Assembly: GCA_012837465.1 (NCBI GenBank)
Contig: DURG01000333.1
Coordinates: 1 to 15,824, forward strand
Length of the DNA: 15,824 nt
From: Propionibacterium sp.
Lineage (GTDB): Bacteria; Actinomycetota; Actinomycetes; Propionibacteriales; Propionibacteriaceae
Reading direction: 5' to 3'
Both the position numbers and the translations under genes were made by a program. Below the pieces are notes generated by a model that saw nothing but the letters and a program-made list of their open reading frames with translations, was not told the origin of the DNA and ran no database searches. Shown here one piece after another: positions 7,030-14,236 of the stretch (positions are counted from its first letter, which is position 1; each line of letters opens with the position of its first letter).

Positions 7030-8030
7030 GCACAAGCGCTGAAGGAACCCGGGCCGAATCCTCGAGTGGATTGAGCCGATTCCTCAAATCGTCGATCCAG
7101 CAGGTCTTCGTCTTCGCGGCGCTGATCCTGATCTACATCTTCTTCATGTTCGCGGCGCCGAACTTCGCCGAACCGAAGATCGCCCTCGACATCGTGCAGC
7201 AGGCCGCCTACATCGGCGTCATGGCCCTCGGCGCGACGTTCATCATCGCCACCGGAGGCATCGACCTGTCGGTGGGTACCGGCATGACGCTCGTGGCCGT
7301 CATGGCCGGCGTGTTCCTCTCCGGCGACTGGATGAACCTGCCGCTCGGCGCCGGCCTGGTGCTGATCCTCCTGGTGGGCGCCGTCATGGGCCTGCTCAAC
7401 GGCCTCAACATCTCCGTCCTCGGGTTGCCACCGTTCATCGCCACGCTCGCGATGATGATGGTGGCCCGCGGTCTGGCGCTGGTGATCTCCGGCAAGGCGA
7501 CGATATCGATCGCGAATCAGGGCTACGTGTGGCTCGCCAACGGCGAGATCATCCCCGGGCTCAAGAACGCGAGCCTGATCTTCATCCTCATGGCCATCGT
7601 CGCCGGCGTCCTGCTGAACAAGACGCTGCTCGGGCGCTACGCCATCGCCATCGGCTCCAACGAGGAGGCCACGCGCCTCTCCGGCGTCAACGTCAAGTTC
7701 TGGAAGACGATGGTCTACGTGACCGCCGGCGTCTTCATGGCGCTGGGCGCCATCCTCTACTCCGCCCGCTTCGGCTTCGTCCAGCCGGCTGAGGGCGTGG
7801 GCTTCGAGCTCAACGTCATCGCCGCCGTCGTCATCGGTGGCACCTCGCTCTCCGGCGGCCGCGCCAACATCATCGGCACCGTCGTCGGCGCACTGATCAT
7901 GGAGACCCTCAAGAAGGGCCTCCAGATGATGGGCATCGCCCAGGAATGGCAGCTGGTCGTCACCGGCATCGTCGTCCTGATCGCGGTGTTCGTCGACATC
8001 GTCCGACGCAAACGCGCCTCGGCCGTCTAG
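7026..8030 (+). CDS. Sugar ABC transporter permease (CUT2, RbsC-like)
   Basis: This integral membrane subunit forms the sugar channel with the ATPase. The GTG start at 7026 overlaps the ATPase stop (GTGA, translational coupling) and gives 334 residues, the usual RbsC size. A 24-residue hydrophilic N-terminus precedes a series of hydrophobic segments from residue 25 to 324 (about eight to ten helices). The family motif TGGIDLSVG lies at 76-84, and GGTSLSGGRANIIGT at 271-285 matches the conserved loop of RbsC-type permeases. The tail ends in basic RRKR. The frame is open much further upstream, to 6738, but that extension lies inside the ATPase gene and is Arg-rich nonsense. There is a single permease gene, as expected when the ribose-type subunit works as a homodimer. 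Confidence 0.95.
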   Translation: MSTSAEGTRAESSSGLSRFLKSSIQQVFVFAALILIYIFFMFAAPNFAEPKIALDIVQQAAYIGVMALGATFIIATGGIDLSVGTGMTLVAVMAGVFLSGDWMNLPLGAGLVLILLVGAVMGLLNGLNISVLGLPPFIATLAMMMVARGLALVISGKATISIANQGYVWLANGEIIPGLKNASLIFILMAIVAGVLLNKTLLGRYAIAIGSNEEATRLSGVNVKFWKTMVYVTAGVFMALGAILYSARFGFVQPAEGVGFELNVIAAVVIGGTSLSGGRANIIGTVVGALIMETLKKGLQMMGIAQEWQLVVTGIVVLIAVFVDIVRRKRASAV

Positions 8031-8062
8031 CCCCTCGAACAACCAATCACAACCCCCATACC

Positions 8063-8079
8063 GGGAGGGCGGTCCTCCC
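8063..8079 (+). other. Intercistronic hairpin between permease and binding-protein genes
   Basis: GGGAGG (8063-8068) pairs with CCTCCC (8074-8079) across a GCGGT loop in the 69-base gap. It has no T run. Hairpins placed between transporter membrane genes and the binding-protein gene often stabilise the binding-protein message so that it is made in excess. That role here is inference from position, and the six-base stem is modest. Confidence 0.4.
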
Positions 8080-8099
8080 ACAACCGAAAGGAAACCGCT

Positions 8100-9188
8100 A
8101 TGCGCATGATGCGCTCCACGCTGGCTCTCGGAGCCGTGCTCGCCCTGGGCCTGACGGCCTGTGGCACCTCCACCCCCGCCGAGACCGAGGCTCCGGCCCC
8201 GGCCGACACCACCACGGCTGCCGCCCCCGTCGAGGAGACCACTCCCGCCGACGAGACCGCTCCGGCCGAGGAGACCACCCCTGCCGATGAGGGCGAGACC
8301 ACCGACGGTGACGTCCCGCAGGGCAACGGCGAGACCATCTACCTCGTGTCCAAGGGCTTCCAGCACCGCTTCTGGCAGGCCGTGAAGGAAGGCGCCGAGC
8401 AGGCCGGCGAAGAGTTCAACTACAAGATCGAGTTCGTCGGCCCGCAGGCCGAGACCCAGGTCACCGAGCAGCTCAACATGCTGCAGACCGCGCTCGACAC
8501 CAAGCCGGCCGCCATCGGCCTGGCCGCGCTCGACTCCAGCGCCGCCACCCCGCTGCTGGACCAGATCGCCGCCGCGGACATCCCGCTGATCGCGTTCGAC
8601 TCCGGCGTCGACACCGACCACCCGCTGACCACCGTGTCCACGGACAACGCCGCCGCCGCAGGCGAGGCCGCCAAGCACATGGTCGAGCTCGTCGGCAACG
8701 AGGGCACCGTCGGCCTGGTCTGCCACGACGAGGTCTCCGTCACCGGCAAGCAGCGCTGCACCGGCTTCCAGGACTGGATGAAGGAGAACGCTCCTGAGAT
8801 CAACGTCCTGACCCCGCAGGTCGCCGGTGAGGTTGGCCTCGCCGCCGACACCGCCAAGTCCATGATTCAGGCCAACCCCGACATGGTCGGCATCTACGGC
8901 ACCAACGAGGCCGCCGCCTCCGGCGTCATCCAGGGTGCGAGCGAGACCGGCGCCGACATCGTCGTCGTCGGCTTCGACTCCGGCAAGACCCAGCTCGAAG
9001 CCATCCGTGACGGCCGTCAGGCCGGCGCCGTGACCCAGGCCCCCGTGCTCATGGGCTACGAGACCGTCGTCGCCGCCATCAAGGCCATCAACGGCCAGGA
9101 ACTGCCGAAGGTCATCGACTCCGGCTACCAGTGGTACGACGCCTCCAACATGGACGACGAAGAGATCGCTGGCAACCTCTACGAGTGA
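8100..9188 (+). CDS. Sugar ABC transporter substrate-binding lipoprotein
   Basis: This 362-residue extracytoplasmic binding protein delivers the sugar to the permease. Residues 1-20 are a lipoprotein signal ending in lipobox LTAC with Cys21, so the mature protein should be lipid-anchored to the outer face of the membrane. Residues 22 to about 76 are a low-complexity Ala/Pro/Thr/Glu linker with a 12-residue tandem repeat. The periplasmic-binding-protein type 1 fold of the ribose/RhaS class follows: IYLVSKGFQHRFWQAVKEGA at 80-99, IPLIAFDSGVDT at 161-172, and VVVGFDSGKTQLEAIRDG at 278-295. The ATG at 8100 has AAAGGA at 8087-8092, seven bases upstream; in-frame ATGs at 8106 and 8109 are less well spaced. 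The gene is third in the transporter operon. The ligand is unproven, with L-fucose the best guess from fucI next door. Confidence 0.95.
   Translation: MRMMRSTLALGAVLALGLTACGTSTPAETEAPAPADTTTAAAPVEETTPADETAPAEETTPADEGETTDGDVPQGNGETIYLVSKGFQHRFWQAVKEGAEQAGEEFNYKIEFVGPQAETQVTEQLNMLQTALDTKPAAIGLAALDSSAATPLLDQIAAADIPLIAFDSGVDTDHPLTTVSTDNAAAAGEAAKHMVELVGNEGTVGLVCHDEVSVTGKQRCTGFQDWMKENAPEINVLTPQVAGEVGLAADTAKSMIQANPDMVGIYGTNEAAASGVIQGASETGADIVVVGFDSGKTQLEAIRDGRQAGAVTQAPVLMGYETVVAAIKAINGQELPKVIDSGYQWYDASNMDDEEIAGNLYE
8232..8303 (+). repeat. 36-bp tandem repeat encoding the lipoprotein linker
   Basis: Two tandem units begin GAGGAGACCAC at 8232 and 8268 and encode EETTPADETAPA and EETTPADEGETT. The surrounding residues 22-76 are almost entirely Ala, Pro, Thr, Glu and Asp. 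The repeat extends an acidic, flexible tether between the lipid anchor and the sugar-binding domain. Such codon repeats expand and contract by slippage, so linker length may vary between strains (inference). Confidence 0.7.
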
Positions 9189-9193
9189 CGTGA

Positions 9194-9211
9194 CGGTGGG
9201 TTGATCCACCG
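9194..9211 (+). terminator. Hairpin just after the binding-protein gene
   Basis: CGGTGG (9194-9199) pairs with CCACCG (9206-9211) around GTTGAT, five bases after the stop codon. It has no T run. This is a possible weak terminator or 3' stabilising stem, and the first of two structures in the 194-base gap before fucI. Confidence 0.4.
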
Positions 9212-9229
9212 CACCCATTCACCGAACCC

Positions 9230-9284
9230 GGGGCGCCTGTCCGCCACCCGCCCACCTCGCGTGGCGAGGTGACGGCGGGCGCCC
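9230..9284 (+). terminator. Extended hairpin, possible partial terminator between binding-protein gene and fucI
   Basis: The core is a perfect 8-bp stem CACCTCGC/GCGAGGTG (9253-9260 with 9264-9271) with a GTG loop. An outer clamp pairs GGGCGCC (9231-9237) with GGCGCCC (9278-9284), and the arms between hold further complementary CCGCC/GGCGG segments. The whole 55 bases would fold into one long GC-rich rod. It lies mid-gap, 98 bases before fucI. It could end part of the transporter transcripts or protect their 3' ends. I find no good promoter in 9285-9382, so fucI is probably reached by read-through. Confidence 0.55.
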
Positions 9285-9382
9285 GACCATTACCCGACGC
9301 AGCCACACCGGCCGCCTGCGCCGAAGCACACCGTGCCGGAACCCCAGAACTCAACCAAAACGATCAGAAGAAGGTGTGATTC

Positions 9383-11152
9383 GTGACCAACTACCCCAAG
9401 ATCGGTATCCGTCCCATCATCGACGGCCGCCGTCGCGGAGTGCGAGAGTCGCTCGAAGACCAGACGATGGGCATGGCGCTGCGCGTCAAGGAACTCTACG
9501 AAGCAGAGTTGAAGTACCCGGACGGCTCGCCGGTGCAGGTCGTCATCGCTGACTCGACCATCGGCCGCGTCCCCGAGGCGCAGGCAGCTGCCGCCAAGTT
9601 CAAGGCCGAGAACGTCGGCCTGACCCTGTCGGTCACCCCCTGCTGGTGCTACGGCTCCGAGACGATCGACATGGATCGCACCATGCCGCATGCGATCTGG
9701 GGCTTCAACGGCTCCGAGCGCCCCGGTGCCGTCTACCTGGCCGCCGCCCTGGCCGGCCACGCCCAGCTGGGCATCCCCGCCTTCGGCATCTACGGCGAAG
9801 AGGTCCAGGACGCCGACGACGACTCCATCCCCGATGCAGTGCGCCAGCGCCTCCTCGACTACGCCCAGGCCGGCCTCGCCGTCGCCCTGATGCGCGGCAA
9901 GTCCTACCTCTCCATCGGTGGCGTGTCCATGGGCATCGCAGGCTGCGTGGTGAAGGAGGAGTTCTGGAACTACTGGCTGGGCATGCGCAACGAGTACATC
10001 GACATGGTCGAGATCGAGCGTCGCATCGAGCTGGGCATCTACGACAAGGACGAGTACGAGGTCGCCTACAAGTGGGTTCGCGAGAACCTCAAGCAGGGCG
10101 AGGACTTCAACCCCGAGGAATGGCAGCGCGGCTCCGAAGACCACGAGAAGTGGTGGGAGTGGAGCGTCAAGATGGTGCTCATCGGGCGCGACCTCATGAT
10201 CGGCAACCCCAAGCTCGCCGAGATGGGCTTCGAGGAGGAGGCCGTCGGTCACGGCGCCCTCGTCTCCGGTTTCCAGGGCCAGCGCCAGTGGACCGACTAC
10301 CTGCCCAACGGCGACCTCATGGAGACGCTGCTGAACACCCAGTTCGACTGGAACGGCAAGCGCCAGCCCCAGCTCCAGGCCACGGAGAACGACAACCTCA
10401 ACGGCGCGTCGATGATGTTCAACTACCTGTTGACCAACAGGGCGCAGATCTTCTCCGACGTGCGCACCTACTGGAGCGCGGATTCGATCGAGCGCGTCAC
10501 CGGCTACCGCCCCGAGGGCAAGGCCGCCGGCGGCCTGATCGATCTTCGCAACTCGGGCGCCACCACCCTCGACGGCACGCTCGCCGCCAAGGACGCCGAT
10601 GGCAACCACTGCATCAAGCCCTGGTGGGAGCTCTCGGATGAGGACATCCAGGCCATGATCGACGCCTCGTCGTTCCACCCGGCCAACACCGGCTACTTCC
10701 GCGGCGGTGGCTTCTCCACGAAGTTCCGCTCCGCCGGTGAGGTGCCCGTCACCATGACGCGCATCAACTGGGTCGACGGGCTCGGCCCGGTCATGCAGTT
10801 GGCCGAGGGCTACACCGTCGAACTGCCCGAGGAGGTCGCCAAGACCATCGAGCTGCGCACCGATCCGGGCTGGCCCTCCACCTGGTTCGTGCCGAACCTG
10901 ACCGGCGAAGGCGCCTTCACCAGCGTCTACGAGGTCATGAACGCATGGGGCGCCAACCATGGCGCCATCACCTACGGCCACATCGGTCACCAGCTCATCA
11001 CGCTGGCCTCGATGCTGCGCATCCCGGTGAACATGCACAACGTCGAGCGTGAGCGGATCTTCCGCCCCAAGAACTGGCTGGGCTACGGCACGTCGGATCT
11101 CGAGGGTGCAGACTTCCGCGCCTGCGCTCAGTTCGGCCCGATGTACAAGTAG
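9383..11152 (+). CDS. fucI: L-fucose isomerase
   Basis: This enzyme converts L-fucose to L-fuculose in the cytosol using Mn2+; the family also accepts D-arabinose. The 589 residues are close to E. coli FucI (591) and colinear with it as I recall that sequence. Identical blocks include KIGIRP and IDGRR near the start, SVTPCWCYGSETIDMD at 83-98, GERPGAVYLAAA-like at 111-123, GKSYLS and GGVSMGIAG at 172-187, and GFQGQR at 296-301. The metal and catalytic residues are present: Glu335 (ATEND), Asp359 (SDVRTYW) and His526 (GANHG), each two below the E. coli numbers 337, 361 and 528. The GTG start at 9383 has AAGAAGG (9368-9374) eight bases upstream. It is the first enzyme of the cluster, followed by a strong hairpin and then the kinase. 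Identification is secure; substrate choice between fucose and D-arabinose is not visible. Confidence 0.97.
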   Translation: MTNYPKIGIRPIIDGRRRGVRESLEDQTMGMALRVKELYEAELKYPDGSPVQVVIADSTIGRVPEAQAAAAKFKAENVGLTLSVTPCWCYGSETIDMDRTMPHAIWGFNGSERPGAVYLAAALAGHAQLGIPAFGIYGEEVQDADDDSIPDAVRQRLLDYAQAGLAVALMRGKSYLSIGGVSMGIAGCVVKEEFWNYWLGMRNEYIDMVEIERRIELGIYDKDEYEVAYKWVRENLKQGEDFNPEEWQRGSEDHEKWWEWSVKMVLIGRDLMIGNPKLAEMGFEEEAVGHGALVSGFQGQRQWTDYLPNGDLMETLLNTQFDWNGKRQPQLQATENDNLNGASMMFNYLLTNRAQIFSDVRTYWSADSIERVTGYRPEGKAAGGLIDLRNSGATTLDGTLAAKDADGNHCIKPWWELSDEDIQAMIDASSFHPANTGYFRGGGFSTKFRSAGEVPVTMTRINWVDGLGPVMQLAEGYTVELPEEVAKTIELRTDPGWPSTWFVPNLTGEGAFTSVYEVMNAWGANHGAITYGHIGHQLITLASMLRIPVNMHNVERERIFRPKNWLGYGTSDLEGADFRACAQFGPMYK

Positions 11153-11161
11153 TAAACTCGC

Positions 11162-11205
11162 TCCTGAGCCTGGCCGGCGACCACGTCGCCGGGCCAGGCT
11201 CAGGA
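11162..11205 (+). other. Long hairpin between fucI and the kinase gene
   Basis: A 14-bp stem (11162-11175 with 11192-11205) continues, after one bulged G at 11191, into a 5-bp stem GGCGA/TCGCC (11176-11180 with 11186-11190) closed by CCACG. It begins nine bases after the fucI stop and ends 13 bases before the kinase ribosome site. There is no T run. It is far stronger than expected by chance and may act as a partial terminator, an RNase block that stabilises fucI mRNA, or both. Confidence 0.8.
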
Positions 11206-11230
11206 AGCTCCGTTCTTCAAGGAGATGTCC

Positions 11231-12655
11231 GTGTCCACCGTCACCGCCCTCGCCGTCGACCTCGGCTCGTCGTCCGGCCGCGTCATCGCTGGCACCTTCC
11301 GCGACGACCGCATCGAGGAAGTGGAAGTCCGCCGCTTCCCGCACGAGGCGCGCCTCGTGTCCGGCGATGACGGCACCGAGTACCTCTCCTGGGATCTCGA
11401 GTTCATCTGGCAGGAGATCGTCGCGGGGCTCCGCGAGGCCGTCGCCCAGTTCCCCGACGCCGTGAGCGTCTCCGTCGACACCTGGGGAGTCGACTACGTG
11501 CCCCTCGACGCCGACGGCCAGCCGCTGACGCCCGGCCGCGCCTACCGCGACGAGCGCACCATCCGCACCCACGACGCGTTCCGCGAGCGGCTCTCCGACG
11601 AGGCGCTGTGGGCCGCCACCGGCATCGCGCCGGCCACCATCAACACCGCGAACCAACTGTTCGCCTACCTCCAGGAGGAACCGCAGCTCGCGGCGCAGAC
11701 CGCGCAGATCCTCCTGCTGCCCGATTACTTCACCTACCTGCTCTCCGGCGAGCGCGGCTGGTCCCGTTCGCACGCGTCGTCGTCGGCCCTCATCAAGCCC
11801 GGCGCCCACGAGTTCTCCGCCGACGTGTTCGAGGCCCTGGGCATCCCACGTTCGTGGGTGGGCGACATCACCGCCGAGCACACCGTCGCCGGCCCCTGCA
11901 TCATCGAGGGCCTCGAGCAGCTCACCGTCGTCCGCGCGGGCGCCCATGACACCGCCTGCGCCGTGCACGCGCTGCAACGCGACGTCTCGCAGGAGTCCTA
12001 CTTCCTGAGCTGCGGCTCCTGGTCCGTGCTTGGCGTGCTGCGCGACGAGCCGCTGCTCTCTGACGACGCCCGCGCGCTGGGCCTCACCAACGAGGCGACC
12101 GCCGACGGCGGCCTGCGCCCCCTGTTCAACATCACCGGCCTGTGGATCCTGCAGGAACTCCAGCGCGACTGGGAGGCCCAGGGCCGCACCCACGGCATCG
12201 TCGAACTCATCCGCCTCGCCGAGGCCTCGCCGTCGACCGGCGCCACGATCAACCCCGACGAGCCGCAGTTCGCCCTGCCGTTCGAGATGGAGAAGCGGGT
12301 GCTTGCGGCGCTCGACGCGCAGGGTGTCGACACCGAGGGCCTCGACGAGGGCGCGATCACGCGGATCGTCCTCGAGTCGTTCGCCGCGCGCTATGCCCGC
12401 GGCATCGCCGACCTCGCGGCCCTGACCGATGCCCCCGCCCAACAGCTCAACCTCGTGGGCGGCGGCTCCCGCAACAAGCTGCTGTGCCAGCTCACGGCCG
12501 ATGCGCTGGGCGTGCCCGTCGTCGCGGGGCCGGTCGAGGCCTCCGTGCTGGGCTCGCTCCTGGCCCAACTCGAGATCATGGGTCACCTCGACCCAGCCGA
12601 TCGCAACGCGGTGATCGGCAGCACCGCCCGAACAGAGGTCTTCGAGCCACGATGA
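11231..12655 (+). CDS. rhaB: FGGY-family sugar kinase, rhamnulokinase-like (RhaB), probable fuculokinase role
   Basis: This enzyme phosphorylates a ketose at O-1 with ATP. It has the FGGY two-lobe layout: nucleotide-phosphate loop AVDLGSSSGR (8-17), DTWGVDY (83-89), LLLPDYFTYLLSGE (161-174), catalytic Asp240 in AGAHDTACAV, LVGGGSRNKLL (408-418) and GPVEASVLGS (433-442). From memory these blocks follow E. coli RhaB closely and FucK poorly (FucK begins VLDCGATNVR and has TTFGVDG). Yet the neighbours are fucI and a fucU-like gene, so the physiological substrate may be L-fuculose. The symbol reflects the sequence family, not proven function. AAGGAG at 11219-11224 touches the ATG at 11225 but is six bases from the GTG at 11231, so I choose the GTG (474 residues). 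The stop overlaps the LacI gene start (ATGA). Family is secure; substrate uncertain. Confidence 0.9.
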   Translation: MSTVTALAVDLGSSSGRVIAGTFRDDRIEEVEVRRFPHEARLVSGDDGTEYLSWDLEFIWQEIVAGLREAVAQFPDAVSVSVDTWGVDYVPLDADGQPLTPGRAYRDERTIRTHDAFRERLSDEALWAATGIAPATINTANQLFAYLQEEPQLAAQTAQILLLPDYFTYLLSGERGWSRSHASSSALIKPGAHEFSADVFEALGIPRSWVGDITAEHTVAGPCIIEGLEQLTVVRAGAHDTACAVHALQRDVSQESYFLSCGSWSVLGVLRDEPLLSDDARALGLTNEATADGGLRPLFNITGLWILQELQRDWEAQGRTHGIVELIRLAEASPSTGATINPDEPQFALPFEMEKRVLAALDAQGVDTEGLDEGAITRIVLESFAARYARGIADLAALTDAPAQQLNLVGGGSRNKLLCQLTADALGVPVVAGPVEASVLGSLLAQLEIMGHLDPADRNAVIGSTARTEVFEPR

Positions 12656-13638
12656 GAAACGGCCAGCAACGCGCCAACCTGCGCGACATCGCCGAGGCCT
12701 CCGGGGTCTCCATCCAGACGGCCTCCCGCGTGGTGCGTGGGGTCGACGTGGTGGCGGAGGCCACCCGCAAGCGCGTGCTCGAGGCCATCGAACGCCTCAA
12801 CTACCAGCCCAACCTCGCGGCCCGCTCCCTGTCGGCGGCGCGGACCGGTTCCGTGCACATCATCGACGCCGTGCCACTGCTCCACGGCCACTCCACGACC
12901 TTCGTCGCCATCACCCAGGCACTCTCCACCCTCGAACTGCACACCTCCACCTCCGTGCTGGGCTCCACCGAGAAGCTGGACACGTTGGAGCTGCGCCACC
13001 TGGTGCCGGTCAGCGCCGACGGCGTGATCGTCCTCGGCGGCCGCACGGAGTCGTGGACGTGGATCGAGACCGTCTCGTCCCGCCTCCCGACGGTGTGCGT
13101 CGGCGAGGTGGACCTGCCGCAGTCGGCGATCGGCGTGTCCGTCGACCACCGCTCCGGCGCCATCGCCGCCGTCGAGCACCTCATTGAACGGGGCGCCCAG
13201 CGGATCGTGCACATCGCCGGCCCGCAGGACTGGACGGACGCTCGGATGCGCCTCGTCGGCTATCAGGAGGCGATGCTGGTGGTCGGCATGGAGGAGACCG
13301 TGTTGTATGCCGGCTCATGGGACGCCGGTGCGGCTGCCGGGGTCATCGATGACCTCCCGCCAGACACCGATGCCGTTTTCGCCGCCAACGACCAACTGGC
13401 CCTGGGCACCATGACCGCCCTCCAACTGGCCGGTCGTTCCGTGCCGGGCGACGTTCGCGTCGTCGGCTATGACGACGTGCCAGGCTCCGAGTGGTTCCTG
13501 CCCGGCCTCACCACCGTCCGTCAGGACTTCCGGGGGATGGGCGAACAGGCGGTCAAGTCCCTGGACCTGCTGTTGAAGGGCAAGCCCGCCGAGTCGACCG
13601 TCATCACACCCAGCCTGATCGTGCGCGACAGCGCGTGA
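12652..13638 (+). CDS. LacI-family transcriptional regulator
   Basis: This 328-residue sugar-responsive DNA-binding protein has an N-terminal helix-turn-helix, LRDIAEASGVSIQTASRVVR (10-29), followed by the hinge segment NLAARSL (54-60). A periplasmic-binding-protein-like effector domain follows: SADGVIVLGGR at 121-131, AVFAANDQLALG at 251-262, and VVGYDDVPGSEWFLPGLTTV at 280-299. The length is normal. The ATG at 12652 overlaps the kinase stop as ATGA, so translation should be coupled; the open frame running back to 12142 lies inside the kinase gene and is ignored. Being inside the operon suggests autoregulation. The probable effector is a sugar or sugar phosphate of this pathway. A near-palindrome at 5444-5459 is one operator candidate. 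Confidence 0.93.
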   Translation: MRNGQQRANLRDIAEASGVSIQTASRVVRGVDVVAEATRKRVLEAIERLNYQPNLAARSLSAARTGSVHIIDAVPLLHGHSTTFVAITQALSTLELHTSTSVLGSTEKLDTLELRHLVPVSADGVIVLGGRTESWTWIETVSSRLPTVCVGEVDLPQSAIGVSVDHRSGAIAAVEHLIERGAQRIVHIAGPQDWTDARMRLVGYQEAMLVVGMEETVLYAGSWDAGAAAGVIDDLPPDTDAVFAANDQLALGTMTALQLAGRSVPGDVRVVGYDDVPGSEWFLPGLTTVRQDFRGMGEQAVKSLDLLLKGKPAESTVITPSLIVRDSA

Positions 13639-13654
13639 CAATCCGGGTCCCGAG

Positions 13655-13672
13655 TGCCCGCGAGGAACGAGC
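13655..13672 (+). repeat. Second copy of the dispersed GCGAGGAACGAGC motif
   Basis: TGCCCGCGAGGAACGAGC here matches the reverse complement of 37-54 at 17 of 18 positions, 13.6 kb away. It lies in the 77-base gap between the LacI and fucU-like genes, 43 bases before the fucU-like start. Both copies are intergenic, which supports a dispersed non-coding element. Confidence 0.5.
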
Positions 13673-13715
13673 GGACGCATCGAGGGACGAACCAGCCCAT
13701 CTGAAAGGAACGCCC

Positions 13716-14150
13716 ATGCTCTACGGCCCCATGATCCATCCCGAACTGCTCGACGCGCTCGGCCGCGCCGGCCACGGCAGCAAGATCCTCATCACCGACG
13801 GCAACTACCCGCACCAGACCGGTGCGCCCGCGGCCGCCCGTCGGATCTACCTCAACCTGGCGCCGGGCCTCCTCGACGTGGGCCAGATCCTCGACGTGCT
13901 GAAGCAGGCCGTGCCGATCGAGCAGGCCGGCATCATGGTCCCGGCGCCGGACGCCCCGCCGGAGCTGCGCCCCGACAAGATCGAGGCGCACGACGAGTAC
14001 AAGGCGGCGCTGCCCGACGTCGAGTTCGTCGAGATCTCGCGCTGGGACTTCTACGACGAGGCCAAGAAGGATGACGTCGGCATCGTCATCGCCTCCGGCG
14101 AGCAGCGGATCTACGCGAACCTGCTGCTCACCATCGGCGTGCGCCAGTAG
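13716..14150 (+). CDS. fucU: RbsD/FucU-family sugar mutarotase
   Basis: This 144-residue protein probably interconverts the alpha and beta anomers of the imported sugar, feeding the isomerase. It has the FucU/RbsD layout: MIHPELLDALGRAGHG near the start with the conserved His20, ITDGNYP at 26-32, a central LLDVGQILDVLKQAVPIEQ segment, ISRWDFYDEAKK near residue 110, and the closing IASGEQRIYANLLLTIG block that parallels ITGERAKYGNILL of E. coli FucU. The ATG at 13716 is preceded by AAAGGA at 13704-13709, six bases away; the frame is open back to 13491 but that overlaps the LacI gene. It is last in the cluster, with a terminator 35 bases on. Mutarotases of this family occur with fucose, ribose and rhamnose genes; FucU is preferred because of fucI. 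Confidence 0.88.
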   Translation: MLYGPMIHPELLDALGRAGHGSKILITDGNYPHQTGAPAAARRIYLNLAPGLLDVGQILDVLKQAVPIEQAGIMVPAPDAPPELRPDKIEAHDEYKAALPDVEFVEISRWDFYDEAKKDDVGIVIASGEQRIYANLLLTIGVRQ

Positions 14151-14185
14151 CCGCGGGGTTCGGGGCAGCGCCAGCGAATGTCGAA

Positions 14186-14204
14186 GGGCAGCGAGGCGTT
14201 GCCC
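14186..14204 (+). terminator. Probable terminator of the sugar cluster
   Basis: GGGCAGCG (14186-14193) pairs with CGTTGCCC (14197-14204), eight pairs including one G-T, with an AGG loop, 35 bases after the fucU stop. There is no T run. It is the only hairpin of this kind before the next gene's candidate promoter. Confidence 0.5.
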
Positions 14205-14236
14205 ACCGGGTTGACGTGACGCGCCGACTCTCTGCC

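Noticed and set aside
6963..9218. A 751-codon minus-strand open frame opposite the permease and binding-protein genes.
   Set aside because: Same pattern: Gly/Asp/His/Val-rich translation, no family features, opposite two certain genes.
9290..12586. A 1098-codon minus-strand open frame spanning fucI and most of the kinase.
   Set aside because: Low-complexity composition without motifs, overlapping two well-identified plus-strand genes; a GC-bias shadow.
12142..12651. N-terminal extension of the LacI-family protein by 170 residues.
   Set aside because: The extension is Arg/Pro-rich, lies within the kinase coding sequence, and the helix-turn-helix begins nine residues after the ATG at 12652, as is normal for LacI proteins.
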